DNA of 64,000 nucleotides, from the NCBI RefSeq assembly GCF_011753055.1, contig NZ_VWWJ01000001.1:1-64000 (forward strand). Reading direction: 5' to 3'. Source of the stretch: Burkholderia sp. Ax-1719 (lineage in GTDB: Bacteria > Pseudomonadota > Gammaproteobacteria > Burkholderiales > Burkholderiaceae). The position numbers were made by a program, and so were the translations under genes. Below are positions 1 through 8,740 of this stretch, one piece after another. The first letter of the stretch is position 1. The number at the start of each line of letters is the position of its first letter. Below the pieces are notes generated by a model, which was given only the letters and a program-made list of their open reading frames with translations, was not told the origin of the DNA and did not search any database.

Positions 1-730
1 CCGGCTTCCAGTAATCCGGATTGCCGTCGAAGCGGATCGTCGCGTCCTTGGTGTAGCTCTTGAAGATGAACGGGCCGGTGCCGACCGGGTTCTGGTTGAT
101 GTCGGCGGCCTTGCCGGCCTTCATCAGTTGATCCGCGTATTCAGCGGAAAGGATCGAGGCGAATTCCATCGCCATGTTCTGGATGAACGGCGCGTTCGGC
201 TCGTTGAGCGTGAACTTGACGGTGTACGGATCGACCTTCTCGACCCTGGCGATCAGCTTGTCCAGGCCCATGTCCGTGAAGTACGGGAACGACACCGGGT
301 ACGCCTTGCGGAACGGCTGGTTCGGGTCGAGCATGCGCTGGAACGAGAACACCACGTCGTCGGCGTTGAACTCACGCGAGGGCTTGAAGAACGAGGTGGT
401 CTGGAACTTCACGCCGTGGCGCAGGTGGAACGTGTAGGTCTTGCCGTCTGGGGAAACATCCCACGATTGCGCGAGGCCCGGTTCGACCTTGGTGCCGCCG
501 CGTTCGAACTCAACGAGACGGTTGTAGACGGTGAACGTGTTCGCGGTGAAGTCGGTGCCGGTGGTGTACTGCGCCGGATCGAAACCGGCCGGGCTGCCTT
601 CCGAACAGTAGACGAGTGTCTTGTTCGGAATGCTGTCGGCGTGCGCGAGCGGGGCGCCTGCAATCGATGCCGCTGCGAGCGCCACGAAGGACGTCATCCG
701 TGCTGCACGCAACAGGTTGTTTTGTTTCAT
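1..730 (-). CDS. dppA: Dipeptide ABC transporter periplasmic binding protein, cut by the window edge
   Basis: The gene starts with ATG at 730 and runs off the left edge, so only about 243 N-terminal residues are visible. A signal peptide is clear at residues 1-31 (MKQNNLLRAAR, a hydrophobic core, then AHA-D). The mature start LVYCSEGSPAGFDPAQ is the hallmark of DppA-type family 5 solute-binding proteins. It is followed by NTFTVYNRLVEF and GLAQSWDVSPDGKTYTFHLR, both typical of the DppA/OppA fold. The family captures di- and tripeptides in the periplasm and passes them to the DppBC permease; here the remaining dpp genes should lie beyond the left edge. Heme or a related peptide could also be a ligand. 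The family call is firm, the exact ligand is not. Confidence 0.88.
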   Translation of the reverse strand, partial: MKQNNLLRAARMTSFVALAAASIAGAPLAHADSIPNKTLVYCSEGSPAGFDPAQYTTGTDFTANTFTVYNRLVEFERGGTKVEPGLAQSWDVSPDGKTYTFHLRHGVKFQTTSFFKPSREFNADDVVFSFQRMLDPNQPFRKAYPVSFPYFTDMGLDKLIARVEKVDPYTVKFTLNEPNAPFIQNMAMEFASILSAEYADQLMKAGKAADINQNPVGTGPFIFKSYTKDATIRFDGNPDYWKP

Positions 731-859
731 GTGTTCTCCGATTCGGTGCCAGCGCAAACTGGCATACAGCGATCTTGCTCGTGGGCGCGTTGAGTCCACG
801 TCCATCGTATCGACGATGAAAATATCGTTCGTCACAGGGACGTGGTCGGGGAATTGATT

Positions 860-898
860 GCCAGTGTCGTGCTGCCGGTTTCACGGCAGTTCACTGGC
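860..898. other. Two-tier stem-loop between porin and dppA
   Basis: The outer arms GCCAGTG (860-866) and CACTGGC (892-898) pair perfectly. They enclose a second perfect stem, CTGCCG (872-877) with CGGCAG (884-889), around the loop GTTTCA. It lies in the dppA upstream region, after the porin terminator-like hairpin. It has no U-tract, so it may be a processing or leader element rather than a terminator. The structure is visible; the role is inferred. Confidence 0.45.
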
Positions 899-912
899 AG
901 AACACTTCGTTG

Positions 913-938
913 CCGGGGTAATGCGTGCATTACCCCGG
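913..938 (-). terminator. Terminator-like hairpin after the porin
   Basis: CCGGGGTAATGC (913-924) and GCATTACCCCGG (927-938) form a perfect 12-bp inverted repeat, effectively an 11-bp stem with a CGTG loop. It sits 17 bp after the porin stop codon. No clear T-run follows on the minus strand, so termination efficiency is uncertain. Confidence 0.6.
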
Positions 939-954
939 GCTTGCAAGCCTGCGA

Positions 955-2121
955 TCAGAAGGCGTGGTACATGCCAACGTTGGCTTGAACCTGGTTGCCG
1001 CCCGACGCGGTGTTGCCAAAGTCAGCAACCGAAGCCTGAGCGCCCAGCGCGTGGACGTACGCGCCCATCACGTAGACCGAGGTGGTCTTCGACAGCGAGT
1101 ACGTTGCGCCCAGCGACACCTGGTTGATCGACGCCATCGTGCGGCCCTCAGCGGCTTGCGTAGGCGTAGCTGCCGAACCGTAGACGTACGTGTACTCAGC
1201 TGCCAGCGAGAGCGCGGGGCTCACGCGATACTGCATCAGGCCAGCCAGCACGTTGAAGTGGATCGACGGCTGACCGTCGAAGCCCTGATACTGCGCGTTC
1301 GAGTAACGCAGACCGGCCGTGACCGGACCGAATTCATATTGCCCGGCGATTTGAGCAATGCCCGCGCTCTTGAACGCATTGCCACCGTTGTAGCCCGACG
1401 ACGGATAGCCCAGGGAGCCGCCGAACGACGGCTGCGCCGTTGCGTTTTCCCAGCCGCTCTCACCCTGATTGACGGCGCGGAAATAGCCGCCAGCAACCGT
1501 CAGTCCACCTTGCAGGTAGTCCGCAGCCACCGACCACGATTGACCCGAACCCGTTGCGCCAGCAACGCCGCCGAACGAATAGGCGCCTTCAACCTGGAAG
1601 CCGTGGAAGACCGGCGAGATGTATTTGACAGCGTTGTTCTGGTTCGTCGTGTTGTCGTTGTTGTCGACGTCGCCCGGGGTCGAGAATGCCGACGCCGAAA
1701 TGCCGTCGCCGGTGATGCCTTGCACCATTTCCGTCACGGCGTCGATCTGGCGCCCCATGCGCACCGTACCGTACTGGTCCGACGCGAGGCCTACGTAAGC
1801 CTGGCGGTTAAACAGCGAGCGCGTGGAGCCAATCGGACCCTGGCCGTTGATGCGGCCGGTGCCGATATTGAAACCGTTTTCGAGTTTGAAGACGGCCGAA
1901 AGTCCGCCGCCGAGATCTTCCTGGCCTTTGAGGCCCCACTTGTTCGAACCCGACGCGCCGCCATCCTGGCTGACCTTGGAGTGACCGCCCACGTTGGACG
2001 TATAGCCGATACCTGCGTCGAGCATGCCGTACAAGGTAACCGACGACTGTGCCATTGCTGCCGAGGATGCTGCGAAAGCAGCAACAGCCATCACGCTGAT
2101 CTTGATCTTGTTGTTCTTCAT
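955..2121 (-). CDS. General trimeric porin (Burkholderia OmpC/Omp38 type)
   Basis: This is a 388-residue outer-membrane beta-barrel protein for passive uptake of small hydrophilic solutes. A signal peptide covers about residues 1-24, ending AMA-QSSVTLYGMLDAG; the QSSVTLYG opening is the standard first strand of beta-proteobacterial porins. Further family marks are KWGLKGQEDLGGGLSAVFKLE, RQAYVGL, GRQIDAV and the C-terminal strand ending HAF with a terminal Phe used for BAM-dependent assembly. Length is normal for the family. It is the first of three porins here and stands alone, with a terminator-like hairpin 17 bp downstream and a long upstream region (see 2122-2751). The specific solute cannot be read from sequence. 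Confidence 0.95.
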   Translation of the reverse strand: MKNNKIKISVMAVAAFAASSAAMAQSSVTLYGMLDAGIGYTSNVGGHSKVSQDGGASGSNKWGLKGQEDLGGGLSAVFKLENGFNIGTGRINGQGPIGSTRSLFNRQAYVGLASDQYGTVRMGRQIDAVTEMVQGITGDGISASAFSTPGDVDNNDNTTNQNNAVKYISPVFHGFQVEGAYSFGGVAGATGSGQSWSVAADYLQGGLTVAGGYFRAVNQGESGWENATAQPSFGGSLGYPSSGYNGGNAFKSAGIAQIAGQYEFGPVTAGLRYSNAQYQGFDGQPSIHFNVLAGLMQYRVSPALSLAAEYTYVYGSAATPTQAAEGRTMASINQVSLGATYSLSKTTSVYVMGAYVHALGAQASVADFGNTASGGNQVQANVGMYHAF

Positions 2122-2751
2122 CTGTCTTTCACGCCTGGAATAATTTTTTGATTGATTGAAATGGGTCTCGTTTTATTCGAATGTCGATGACGATGTACGG
2201 CCTGCGCATCGCCTCATGCCGCGACGGCTAGCATCTCGTTCACACCAATGGGAAATGGAAGTCGTACACTTCGTCATCCTTACAATCTCATACAAGGCAG
2301 CACCCGAAGTTTTGGCTTCCAGTACTTCCTCGATAAAACAGCCCCGAGGTTTCGCCCCACACGACAACCGCCCCCCTGCTTCGGTTGCTGATCCAGCTAT
2401 GCTGGCGCGGACTGATAATGTGCTGAGTCTCCTGTTTGCAGCACAAACGCCTTGCCTGCCGGTTCCAGCAAGACATCACCGTAGAGCGAGGTACGCAGCC
2501 GTGTCCGGCTTCCCACGTAAAGAAACCATATCAGGAACAAAAATTGGCGTCAAAATTTGTTTGATATAAGTAAATCTAGTTTGATGTACTTGCGCCTTTC
2601 CGACATTTCCCTTATATGACACGGCCTCCAACCCGTACGGGCGCAGTATCCGCGCCGTCACGTGGAGCTCGATGACGAGTTCGACGTGACGGTCAATAGG
2701 GGGAAATCTGGGGCTATCTGATTTTTCTATTTCGCCAGCGCGGCACCCGTT
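2122..2751. promoter_or_regulatory. 630-bp gap holding the porin leader and a candidate promoter
   Basis: No convincing gene lies here. On the minus strand a candidate sigma-70 promoter is TTGACG (complement of 2548-2553), a 17-base spacer and TATGGT (complement of 2525-2530). It would give the porin mRNA a leader of about 400 nt, long enough for small-RNA or structural control. A closer promoter cannot be excluded. The remainder is A+T-richer than the flanking genes and includes the hairpin at 2657-2690. Confidence 0.35.
2657..2690 (-). terminator. Long hairpin downstream of the LRR gene
   Basis: GTCACGT (2657-2663) pairs with ACGTGAC (2684-2690). The inner eight-base arms GGAGCTCG and CGAGTTCG pair with one mismatch and one G-U around the loop ATGA. 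It lies 61 bp after the stop of the leucine-rich-repeat gene. There is no U-tract, so it is only terminator-like. Confidence 0.4.
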
Positions 2752-4047
2752 TTACCAGACGATCCGCGTATTCGGCAACGCTGCCCTGAGATCATCGACA
2801 TTGCTGGCTTTCGTGCCGTAGAGCACCAGCTCACGCAGCCCGGTCAGGCCTTTCAGCACGTCGACGTTCTTGACCGGCGTGTTCGCGAGATACAGCTCCT
2901 GCAAACCCTTGAGCCCTTTCAGTGCATCGATATCCTGGACATCGGTGCGAAAGAGATTGAGCGTTTTCAGTTTCGTCAGATTGCTCAGGGCATCGATGTC
3001 CTCGACATCGGTATCGGAGAGGTTGAGCCGTTGCAGGTTAGTCAGCCCCTTCAGCGCGCCAATGTCCGTCACCGGCGTGCGCGAAAGAACCAGCGTATCC
3101 AGCTGAATCAGCCCTTTCATGGCGTCGATATTGTCGACTTTCGAGCCGTCCAGCACGAGCGTCGTCAGATTGGACATGTCCGCCAGCGCATCGATATCGC
3201 GAACCGGCGTGTTGGCGAGATACAGCGCCTGCAGATCGTGCAGATTTTTTAAGGGATCGAGACGGTCGACCTGCGTCTCGTTGAGATCCAGGACCTTGAG
3301 CGCAGTCAATTGACCAATGGGCTTGATGCTCTTGACATTGCGCGCGCCGCCCAGTTTGAGGGTGTCGAGGTGAGGCAGTTTCGCCAGCACATCCAGGTCG
3401 CGCACCTGGGTATCGCGCAGATCGAGTTGTTGCAGGTCGCTCAAGTCCTTCAGTGCATCGAGATTCGAGACTCCGGTTTCCCAGAGGTTGAGCGATTGCA
3501 GGCTCGTCAGTTCTTTCAAGGCATCGATGTTCTGAACCTGGGTTCGGTGCAGCACGAGCCGTTTCAGCGAGGGCATGCCCTGCAGCGCGTCGATGTTCCA
3601 GACCTGGGTTCCCGTGAGGTCGAGCGCCTCGACGTTATCCAGATCTTTCAGCGAATCGATGTTATCGACGGGCGTGTCCGTCAGGTTCAGTTCGACCTTG
3701 CGATCGAGCTTGTCAAGATGAGGAACCGCCGCCGCAAGCTGGGCTGTCGTCATGGTCGGCTTCGCCCGCAATGCGATGCACCCAGGCTCCGGTGCACTGG
3801 CGGCATCGCCGCCACCGTTGCAGACACCCGTGAAAAACCCGAGATCGCCTAGCGCATGTTCATCCAGTCTTTCCCGAAAAGGATGGAAGATCATCAGCAG
3901 GATGACGATCAGCACAACGATGCCGCCACACAGAATCCAGAATCCGGGGCGACGCGAAACTGACGGGCGCGCGCTTTCCGCGGCTGGCTGGGTGTTGTCG
4001 GGCGGGGTGTCGGCCACGGGCGGCTCCGTTTGTGCAGGATTGCCCAT
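2752..4047 (-). CDS. Membrane-anchored protein with 14 internalin/SDS22-like leucine-rich repeats
   Basis: This is a 431-residue protein. Residues 1-34 are Pro/Glu-rich and presumably cytoplasmic. A single membrane segment follows (about 35-54, WILCGGIVVLIVILLMIF), then a short linker with two cysteines (C76, C90) that may form a disulfide. From about residue 114 to the end there are 14 consecutive 22-residue leucine-rich repeats (one has 23) of the form LxxLxxLxLxxTxVxxIDALKx. This is the repeat class of Listeria internalins and SDS22-like proteins, which bind other proteins. The topology predicts a type II anchor with the solenoid in the periplasm. No enzyme domain or cell-wall sorting signal is visible. 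Partner and role are unknown; it lies 57 bp after the ribitol kinase on the same strand but has no obvious link to ribitol use. Confidence 0.85.
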   Translation of the reverse strand: MGNPAQTEPPVADTPPDNTQPAAESARPSVSRRPGFWILCGGIVVLIVILLMIFHPFRERLDEHALGDLGFFTGVCNGGGDAASAPEPGCIALRAKPTMTTAQLAAAVPHLDKLDRKVELNLTDTPVDNIDSLKDLDNVEALDLTGTQVWNIDALQGMPSLKRLVLHRTQVQNIDALKELTSLQSLNLWETGVSNLDALKDLSDLQQLDLRDTQVRDLDVLAKLPHLDTLKLGGARNVKSIKPIGQLTALKVLDLNETQVDRLDPLKNLHDLQALYLANTPVRDIDALADMSNLTTLVLDGSKVDNIDAMKGLIQLDTLVLSRTPVTDIGALKGLTNLQRLNLSDTDVEDIDALSNLTKLKTLNLFRTDVQDIDALKGLKGLQELYLANTPVKNVDVLKGLTGLRELVLYGTKASNVDDLRAALPNTRIVW

Positions 4048-4104
4048 TTATACACGAAGAGCGGGGCCGCGCCCCGTCAGTGCCGTGTCAGCCAGGCGCG
4101 GCGC

Positions 4105-5748
4105 TCACGCCCGCGTCTGCCGGATGCACCTCGCCACGTCCTGCAACTGCCTGAATGCGGCGTATCGCGCGTCATGCAGCGCGGCGATGTCTCCGGTGGC
4201 CGGTTCGTGAACCTTGTCGATGCGCGACATCCGCGCCATTGCGCCGGGCAGGTCGCCGTACAGACCACCCGCCACCGCGCCCAGCATTGCCGCGCCCAGC
4301 AGCACGGGTTCTTCGGCCTTGGTCACGAGTACCGGCTTCGCCGTGGCGTCGGCCAGCAACTGGCGCACGAGCCCCAGCCGCCCGGCCCCGCCGCTGATCA
4401 CCACGCGTTCGATCGGGGCGCCCGCCGCATCCTGAACCTCGATGATCTGACGCAAGCCGTAACCAATGCTGCAGATCCCGGCAACATAAAGTGCAACGAG
4501 GCTCTCCATGTCCGTCTCCATGCCGAGTCCCGCGACGATGGCCTTCGCATGCGGGTCGGCGAACGGCGCGCGGTTGCCAAGGAATTCCGGCACGACATGG
4601 AGATCGCGCGCGAGCTTCACCGCATCGGACAGCGTTTCGCTCGCCTGCGCCGCCAGGCCCGCAAGCATGGCGGGCAACGACTCGCCAGCCTGCGCCGCGC
4701 GGCCCTGCGCCTCGTGAGCCAGCGGATGCATGCCGATCAGCCGCTCGATGGCCGCCCCGGCGACCGATTGCCCGCCTTCGTTCAGCCAGGTCTGCGGCAC
4801 CATCGCCGAAAAATACGGCCCCCACACGCCGGGGACGAACACCGGCTCGCGCGTGGTGGTCATCGTGCACGAGGACGTGCCGAACACATAGGCGAGACAG
4901 TCTTCGGGCGCGCCGTCGGCGCCCACCGTGCCGATACCGCCCGCGTGCGCGTCGATCACGCCCGCCGCCACCGGCGTTCCGGCGGCGAGCCCCAGCTCGG
5001 CGGCGGCCTGCGGCGTCAGCCCTTGCCCAAGCGCCGTTCCCGGTTCAACCACGCGTTGCCCGATGCGGACGAACTCCTCGTCGGCGAGCACGCCCAGTCC
5101 CACTGCGCGAAAGTAGCTCTCGTCCCAGCGGCGCTCGTGCGCCAGATAGGTCCACTTGCAGGTGACCGTGCACGTCGAGCGCGCCAGATCGCCGCTCGCG
5201 CGCCACGTGAGGAAATCGGTCAGGTCGAAGAACTGCCACGCCGCCGCGAACACGTGCGGACGGTGTTCCAGCAGCCACAGCAGTTTTGGCGTTTCCATTT
5301 CCGGCGAGATCGTGCCGCCAACATAGCGCAGCACCGCGTGGCCCGTATCGTTGATCCGCTGCGCCTGATCGACGGCGCGATGGTCCATCCACACGACGAT
5401 GTCGCGCCCAGCCTGTTCCGTGGGCCCGACCGGCAGCGGCTTGCCGCCCTCTCCCAGCACGACGAGCGAGCAGGTCGCATCGAAGCTGATGCCGGCGATG
5501 TCGCCCGGCGCAAGCGCCGCCGCAGCGAGCGCGTCCTGCACGGCCCGGCAGACGGCGCGCCAGATTTCCGTGCTCGACTGTTCGACGATCGAGCCTCTCG
5601 AATGAAACACGCTGATATCGTGTTTCGCCGACGCCGCCATGCCGCCGTTCGCATCGAACACGCCGGCGCGGGCGCTGCCCGTGCCCACGTCCACGCCGAT
5701 CACATAGCGCGCGCGGCTCGCCGCGTTCTCCTGCTTCTCTAAAGTCAT
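4105..5748 (-). CDS. FGGY-family D-ribulokinase (ribitol pathway)
   Basis: This is a 547-residue FGGY sugar kinase expected to phosphorylate D-ribulose with ATP to D-ribulose 5-phosphate in the cytosol. The N-terminal ATPase-fold strand YVIGVDVGTGSARAGVFD (15-32) is intact, as are the sugar-side motif DIVVWMDHRA (116-124) and the catalytic loop GVIDAHAGGIG, with the general-base Asp at about D266. The C-terminal half keeps VISGGAGRLGLVRQLLAD for nucleotide binding. Length fits the FGGY pentulose kinase subgroup. It starts 36 bp after the ribitol dehydrogenase stop, as the last gene of the ribitol operon. That pairing is why ribulose is preferred over other pentuloses such as L-ribulose or xylulose, which cannot be excluded. 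Confidence 0.88.
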   Translation of the reverse strand: MTLEKQENAASRARYVIGVDVGTGSARAGVFDANGGMAASAKHDISVFHSRGSIVEQSSTEIWRAVCRAVQDALAAAALAPGDIAGISFDATCSLVVLGEGGKPLPVGPTEQAGRDIVVWMDHRAVDQAQRINDTGHAVLRYVGGTISPEMETPKLLWLLEHRPHVFAAAWQFFDLTDFLTWRASGDLARSTCTVTCKWTYLAHERRWDESYFRAVGLGVLADEEFVRIGQRVVEPGTALGQGLTPQAAAELGLAAGTPVAAGVIDAHAGGIGTVGADGAPEDCLAYVFGTSSCTMTTTREPVFVPGVWGPYFSAMVPQTWLNEGGQSVAGAAIERLIGMHPLAHEAQGRAAQAGESLPAMLAGLAAQASETLSDAVKLARDLHVVPEFLGNRAPFADPHAKAIVAGLGMETDMESLVALYVAGICSIGYGLRQIIEVQDAAGAPIERVVISGGAGRLGLVRQLLADATAKPVLVTKAEEPVLLGAAMLGAVAGGLYGDLPGAMARMSRIDKVHEPATGDIAALHDARYAAFRQLQDVARCIRQTRA

Positions 5749-5784
5749 TGCCGTTGCTCTATCCGGTGATGTGAGCGACGCCGC

Positions 5785-6513
5785 TCAAAGATCCACGCTG
5801 TTGGGCAGGATCACGAGATCGCGAATGGTCACGTTGCGCGGCCTGGTCAGCATGAAGATGACCGCATCGGCGACTTCCTTCGGCTGCATCAGGCTGCCGG
5901 AAGCCAGCGCTTCTTCCATCTTTGCCTTCGGCCAGTCGTCGAGCAGCGCCGTCACGACCGGCCCCGGCGCGACCGCCCCGACGCGCACGCCATGTTTGGC
6001 GACCTGGCGACGCGTGGTATGCACGAAGGCCTGCACCGCGAATTTGGACGCGGTGTAGATTGGCTCCCACACCACCGGCACGATGCCCGCAATCGAACTC
6101 GTAAACAGGATGTCGCCCGATTGCTGCGCAACCATGTGCGGCAGCACCGCATGCACGCTGCGAAACGCCGCGTTGATATTCAGGTTGAGCATGCGGTCCC
6201 ACTCGTCGGGGTTGCCGTTCACCACCTCGCCGCCAATGTAGGCACCCGCATTCGCGTGAAATATGTCGAGACCGCCAGCCAGCTGGAGGATCTTCGGCAA
6301 CATGCCGGAGACTTCCGCGGGCTCCAGCAGATCGACCTGCAGGGGCAACGCGTTCGGTCCCAGTTCCGCGCAGCATGCGTCCAGGCGCTCCTTCGCGCGG
6401 TCGATCAGCACCACCTTGGCGCCCTGCCCGACCAGCGCACGCGCGCACTCGAAACCGATCCCCGAAGCCGCACCCGTTATGGCGGCCACTTTTCCCTTCA
6501 TGGATTCAGACAT
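5785..6513 (-). CDS. rbtD: Ribitol 2-dehydrogenase (SDR family)
   Basis: This 242-residue NAD-dependent short-chain dehydrogenase oxidises ribitol to D-ribulose. The cofactor motif TGAASGIG is near residue 13, followed by HANAG, the catalytic Ser in TSSIAG, and YTASK with the catalytic Tyr and Lys. From memory of the family, the stretches [45 protein letters not shown] and the C-terminus VILPNSVDL are nearly the same as in Klebsiella ribitol dehydrogenase, which makes the substrate call unusually strong. I chose the ATG at 6513 because GGAGAG lies just upstream; a longer open frame toward 6867 overlaps the permease and is rejected. The permease stop is 35 bp upstream. Confidence 0.93.
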   Translation of the reverse strand: MSESMKGKVAAITGAASGIGFECARALVGQGAKVVLIDRAKERLDACCAELGPNALPLQVDLLEPAEVSGMLPKILQLAGGLDIFHANAGAYIGGEVVNGNPDEWDRMLNLNINAAFRSVHAVLPHMVAQQSGDILFTSSIAGIVPVVWEPIYTASKFAVQAFVHTTRRQVAKHGVRVGAVAPGPVVTALLDDWPKAKMEEALASGSLMQPKEVADAVIFMLTRPRNVTIRDLVILPNSVDL

Positions 6514-6548
6514 GAACGACTCTCCGGAATGCATTGGATTAAGCGCAA

Positions 6549-7808
6549 TCAGGCGCGGCCGTGCGTAACGCGCGAGCGGCGCGCCAGCGAATCGACGATC
6601 ACGGCGATGGCCAGCACCGCGCCGGTAATCATGAAACGCAGCGACGAAGACAGATTGAGGAGCGTGAGGCCGCTTGCGATCGACTGGATCACGATGATGC
6701 CGAGCACCGCCGACCAGGCGCTGCCGCGTCCGCCGAACAGACTCGTGCCGCCAATCACCGCCGCCGCGATGGCGTTGAGGTTGACGTCGCCGGTGCCGGC
6801 CTGCTGGCTCGCCGAAGCGAGGTGCGCCGCCGTCAGCACGCCGCCCAGCGCCGCCAGCGCGGCGCACAGCACGAAGGCGCTCGTATAGATGCGCCGCACG
6901 TTGATACCCGCGCGGCGCGCGGCTTCGCGATTGCCGCCCACGGCGTTCATCGAGCGCCCCCAGCGCGTGCGCGTGAGCGCATAGTTCATGGCGACAGTCA
7001 GCCCCAGGAACACGCCGAACATCAGTGGCACGCCGCGTCCGCGGTCGAGATACGCCACCACCAGTTCGAGGAACAGCGTGATGATCGCCGCGCGCGCGAG
7101 CAGGCCGCCAATCGAAGGCGCCGAAAGCCGGGCGGCGCGGCGGCGCTCACGCGTGCGCAGCCCAAGCACGACCATCGTGAGGCCCGGCAGCAAGGCCAGC
7201 ACGTGCGAGACCACGGCGGGAATAATCATCAGTTGCCCGAAATTCACCATCGGAGAGCCGTAGGGCAAGTTGATCGAGCCATCCGAGCCAAGCAGATAGA
7301 GCTGCATGCCGAGAATCGCCAGCAGCCCGGCCAGCGTCGACACGAAACTGGGCATGCCCAGGCGGTTCAGCAGCAGCGCATACAGCGCGCCGATCACACC
7401 GCCGACGACGATCGCCGCCACGATGGCCAGCAGCACCGGCCAGCCCTCGTTGACCCACAGCACGCCCAGCATCGCCGAAGCAAAGCCGCTCATCGATCCC
7501 ACTGAAAGATCGATTTCGCCGACCAGCAGCACACAGACGATGCCCAGTGAAATGACGCCGACCGTCGAGCAATCGAACAGCAGATTGACGAGGTTGTCGG
7601 CGGATAGAAAGACCGGATTCAGGCTGGCGAATACCGTCCAGATGATGATCAAGCCCACGATGACCGGCAGCGAGCCGAGGTCGCCCGCGCGAATCCGGTC
7701 GACGAATGCGGACAGGCTTTCGCCTGGTCCGCTGGCGTGCTTGACGCGCACATCGCTGCGGTCGAGCAGCGGGGCCGGCTGCGCGGCGCCCTGCGTTTCC
7801 TTGCTCAT
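6549..7808 (-). CDS. Sugar/polyol ABC transporter permease (XylH/RbsC type)
   Basis: This is a 419-residue inner-membrane permease of the CUT2 class. It has about ten to eleven hydrophobic segments, starting around residue 38 ([17 protein letters not shown]). Family marks are [29 protein letters not shown] and [10 protein letters not shown], the contact region for the ATPase. It is longer than RbsC (about 320) and matches XylH-like permeases. The ATG at 7808 is preferred because AAAGGA precedes it; an ATG at 7823 overlaps the ATPase stop as ATGA and could also be used. In this operon it should carry ribitol, as part of a binding-protein-dependent system that replaces the RbtT-type symporter of enteric ribitol operons. 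Confidence 0.9.
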   Translation of the reverse strand: MSKETQGAAQPAPLLDRSDVRVKHASGPGESLSAFVDRIRAGDLGSLPVIVGLIIIWTVFASLNPVFLSADNLVNLLFDCSTVGVISLGIVCVLLVGEIDLSVGSMSGFASAMLGVLWVNEGWPVLLAIVAAIVVGGVIGALYALLLNRLGMPSFVSTLAGLLAILGMQLYLLGSDGSINLPYGSPMVNFGQLMIIPAVVSHVLALLPGLTMVVLGLRTRERRRAARLSAPSIGGLLARAAIITLFLELVVAYLDRGRGVPLMFGVFLGLTVAMNYALTRTRWGRSMNAVGGNREAARRAGINVRRIYTSAFVLCAALAALGGVLTAAHLASASQQAGTGDVNLNAIAAAVIGGTSLFGGRGSAWSAVLGIIVIQSIASGLTLLNLSSSLRFMITGAVLAIAVIVDSLARRSRVTHGRA

Positions 7809-7819
7809 GATGATTCCTT

Positions 7820-8662
7820 TCATTGAACGTCCTGCCCCGCGTCCTGCCCGGCATCCTGCTGCGCGGCGCGGCGTCCCGCGCGGCGCGACACCGCGTTCTC
7901 GGTTGCGCCGGTAATGGCGGCGACGAGTTCCGCATTCGAAGAATCCGGATAGAACACGCCGTTGTTGCGCCCCAGGCGCAGCACGACGATGCGATCCGCC
8001 ACGGCGCGTACATCCTCCATGTTGTGGCTGATCATGATGACCGCGTGACCGCGCTCGCGTACGCGCTCGATCAGGTTCAGCACCTCGGCCGTCTGCGCCA
8101 CGCCGAGCGCCGCCGTGGGCTCGTCCAGCATGATCAGCTTCGGATCGAGCAGCAGCGAACGCGCGATCGCGACCGTCTGGCGCTGCCCGCCGGAAAGCGA
8201 CGCAACCACATCGCGCACATCGGGAATGCGCGCGGAGAGTTCGTTGAGCAGCGTCCACGCGCGCACTTCCATCTGCACTTCGTCGAGCCGCATCGGGCTC
8301 AACTCGCGGCCCAGAAAGATGTTGGCGACCACATCGAGGTTCTCGCACAGCGCGAGATCCTGGAACACCGTGGCGATGCCCAGATCGAGCGCCGTGGCGG
8401 GATCGGTCAACGTGACCGGCTGGCCGCGAAACGTGATCGTGCCCGCGCTCGGCTGATGGACGCCGGCGAGCACCTTCACGAGCGTCGACTTGCCCGCGCC
8501 GTTGTCGCCGACGAGGGCCACGACTTCGCCCGCGTGCACGTCGAGTTCGATGTCGGTCAGTGCGGAGACCGCACCAAAATGCTTCGAGATGCCGCGCAGA
8601 CTCAGTACGAGTTCGCCCCGCGCCGCTCGGGATGGAGAATTCTCAATCATGGACCCGGTCAT
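7820..8662 (-). CDS. Sugar/polyol ABC transporter ATP-binding protein
   Basis: This is a 280-residue ATPase with a single nucleotide-binding domain, unlike the duplicated RbsA/XylG ATPases of about 500 residues. Walker A is GDNGAGKST (52-60), the Q-loop follows VFQD (about 99-102), the signature is LSGGQRQ (156-162), Walker B is LIMLDE (176-181) and the switch His is in MISHNM. The C-terminus ends in a small AGQD repeat. Single-domain ATPases of this kind work as homodimers with two permease copies. The start at 8662 was taken as the first ATG after AGG; an ATG at 8650 is possible. The gap from the binding-protein stop is 78 bp, and the stop overlaps the alternative permease start. Confidence 0.9.
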   Translation of the reverse strand: MTGSMIENSPSRAARGELVLSLRGISKHFGAVSALTDIELDVHAGEVVALVGDNGAGKSTLVKVLAGVHQPSAGTITFRGQPVTLTDPATALDLGIATVFQDLALCENLDVVANIFLGRELSPMRLDEVQMEVRAWTLLNELSARIPDVRDVVASLSGGQRQTVAIARSLLLDPKLIMLDEPTAALGVAQTAEVLNLIERVRERGHAVIMISHNMEDVRAVADRIVVLRLGRNNGVFYPDSSNAELVAAITGATENAVSRRAGRRAAQQDAGQDAGQDVQ

Positions 8663-8740
8663 GGTAGTACCTGCATTCGTAAAACCCGGGGACGGCGACC
8701 GCCGTCCCGGTGGATCGGCCTATCTGATCAGCGATGCGAT

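Noticed and set aside
4030..5742. 570-residue open frame on the plus strand opposite the ribulokinase
   Set aside because: It is an Arg/His-rich antisense shadow caused by high GC codon use. It has no domain or ribosome-binding site, and the kinase on the other strand has all its family motifs.
5785..6867. Longer version of the ribitol dehydrogenase
   Set aside because: The extension overlaps the permease in another frame. A good GGAGAG and family-length alignment support the ATG at 6513.
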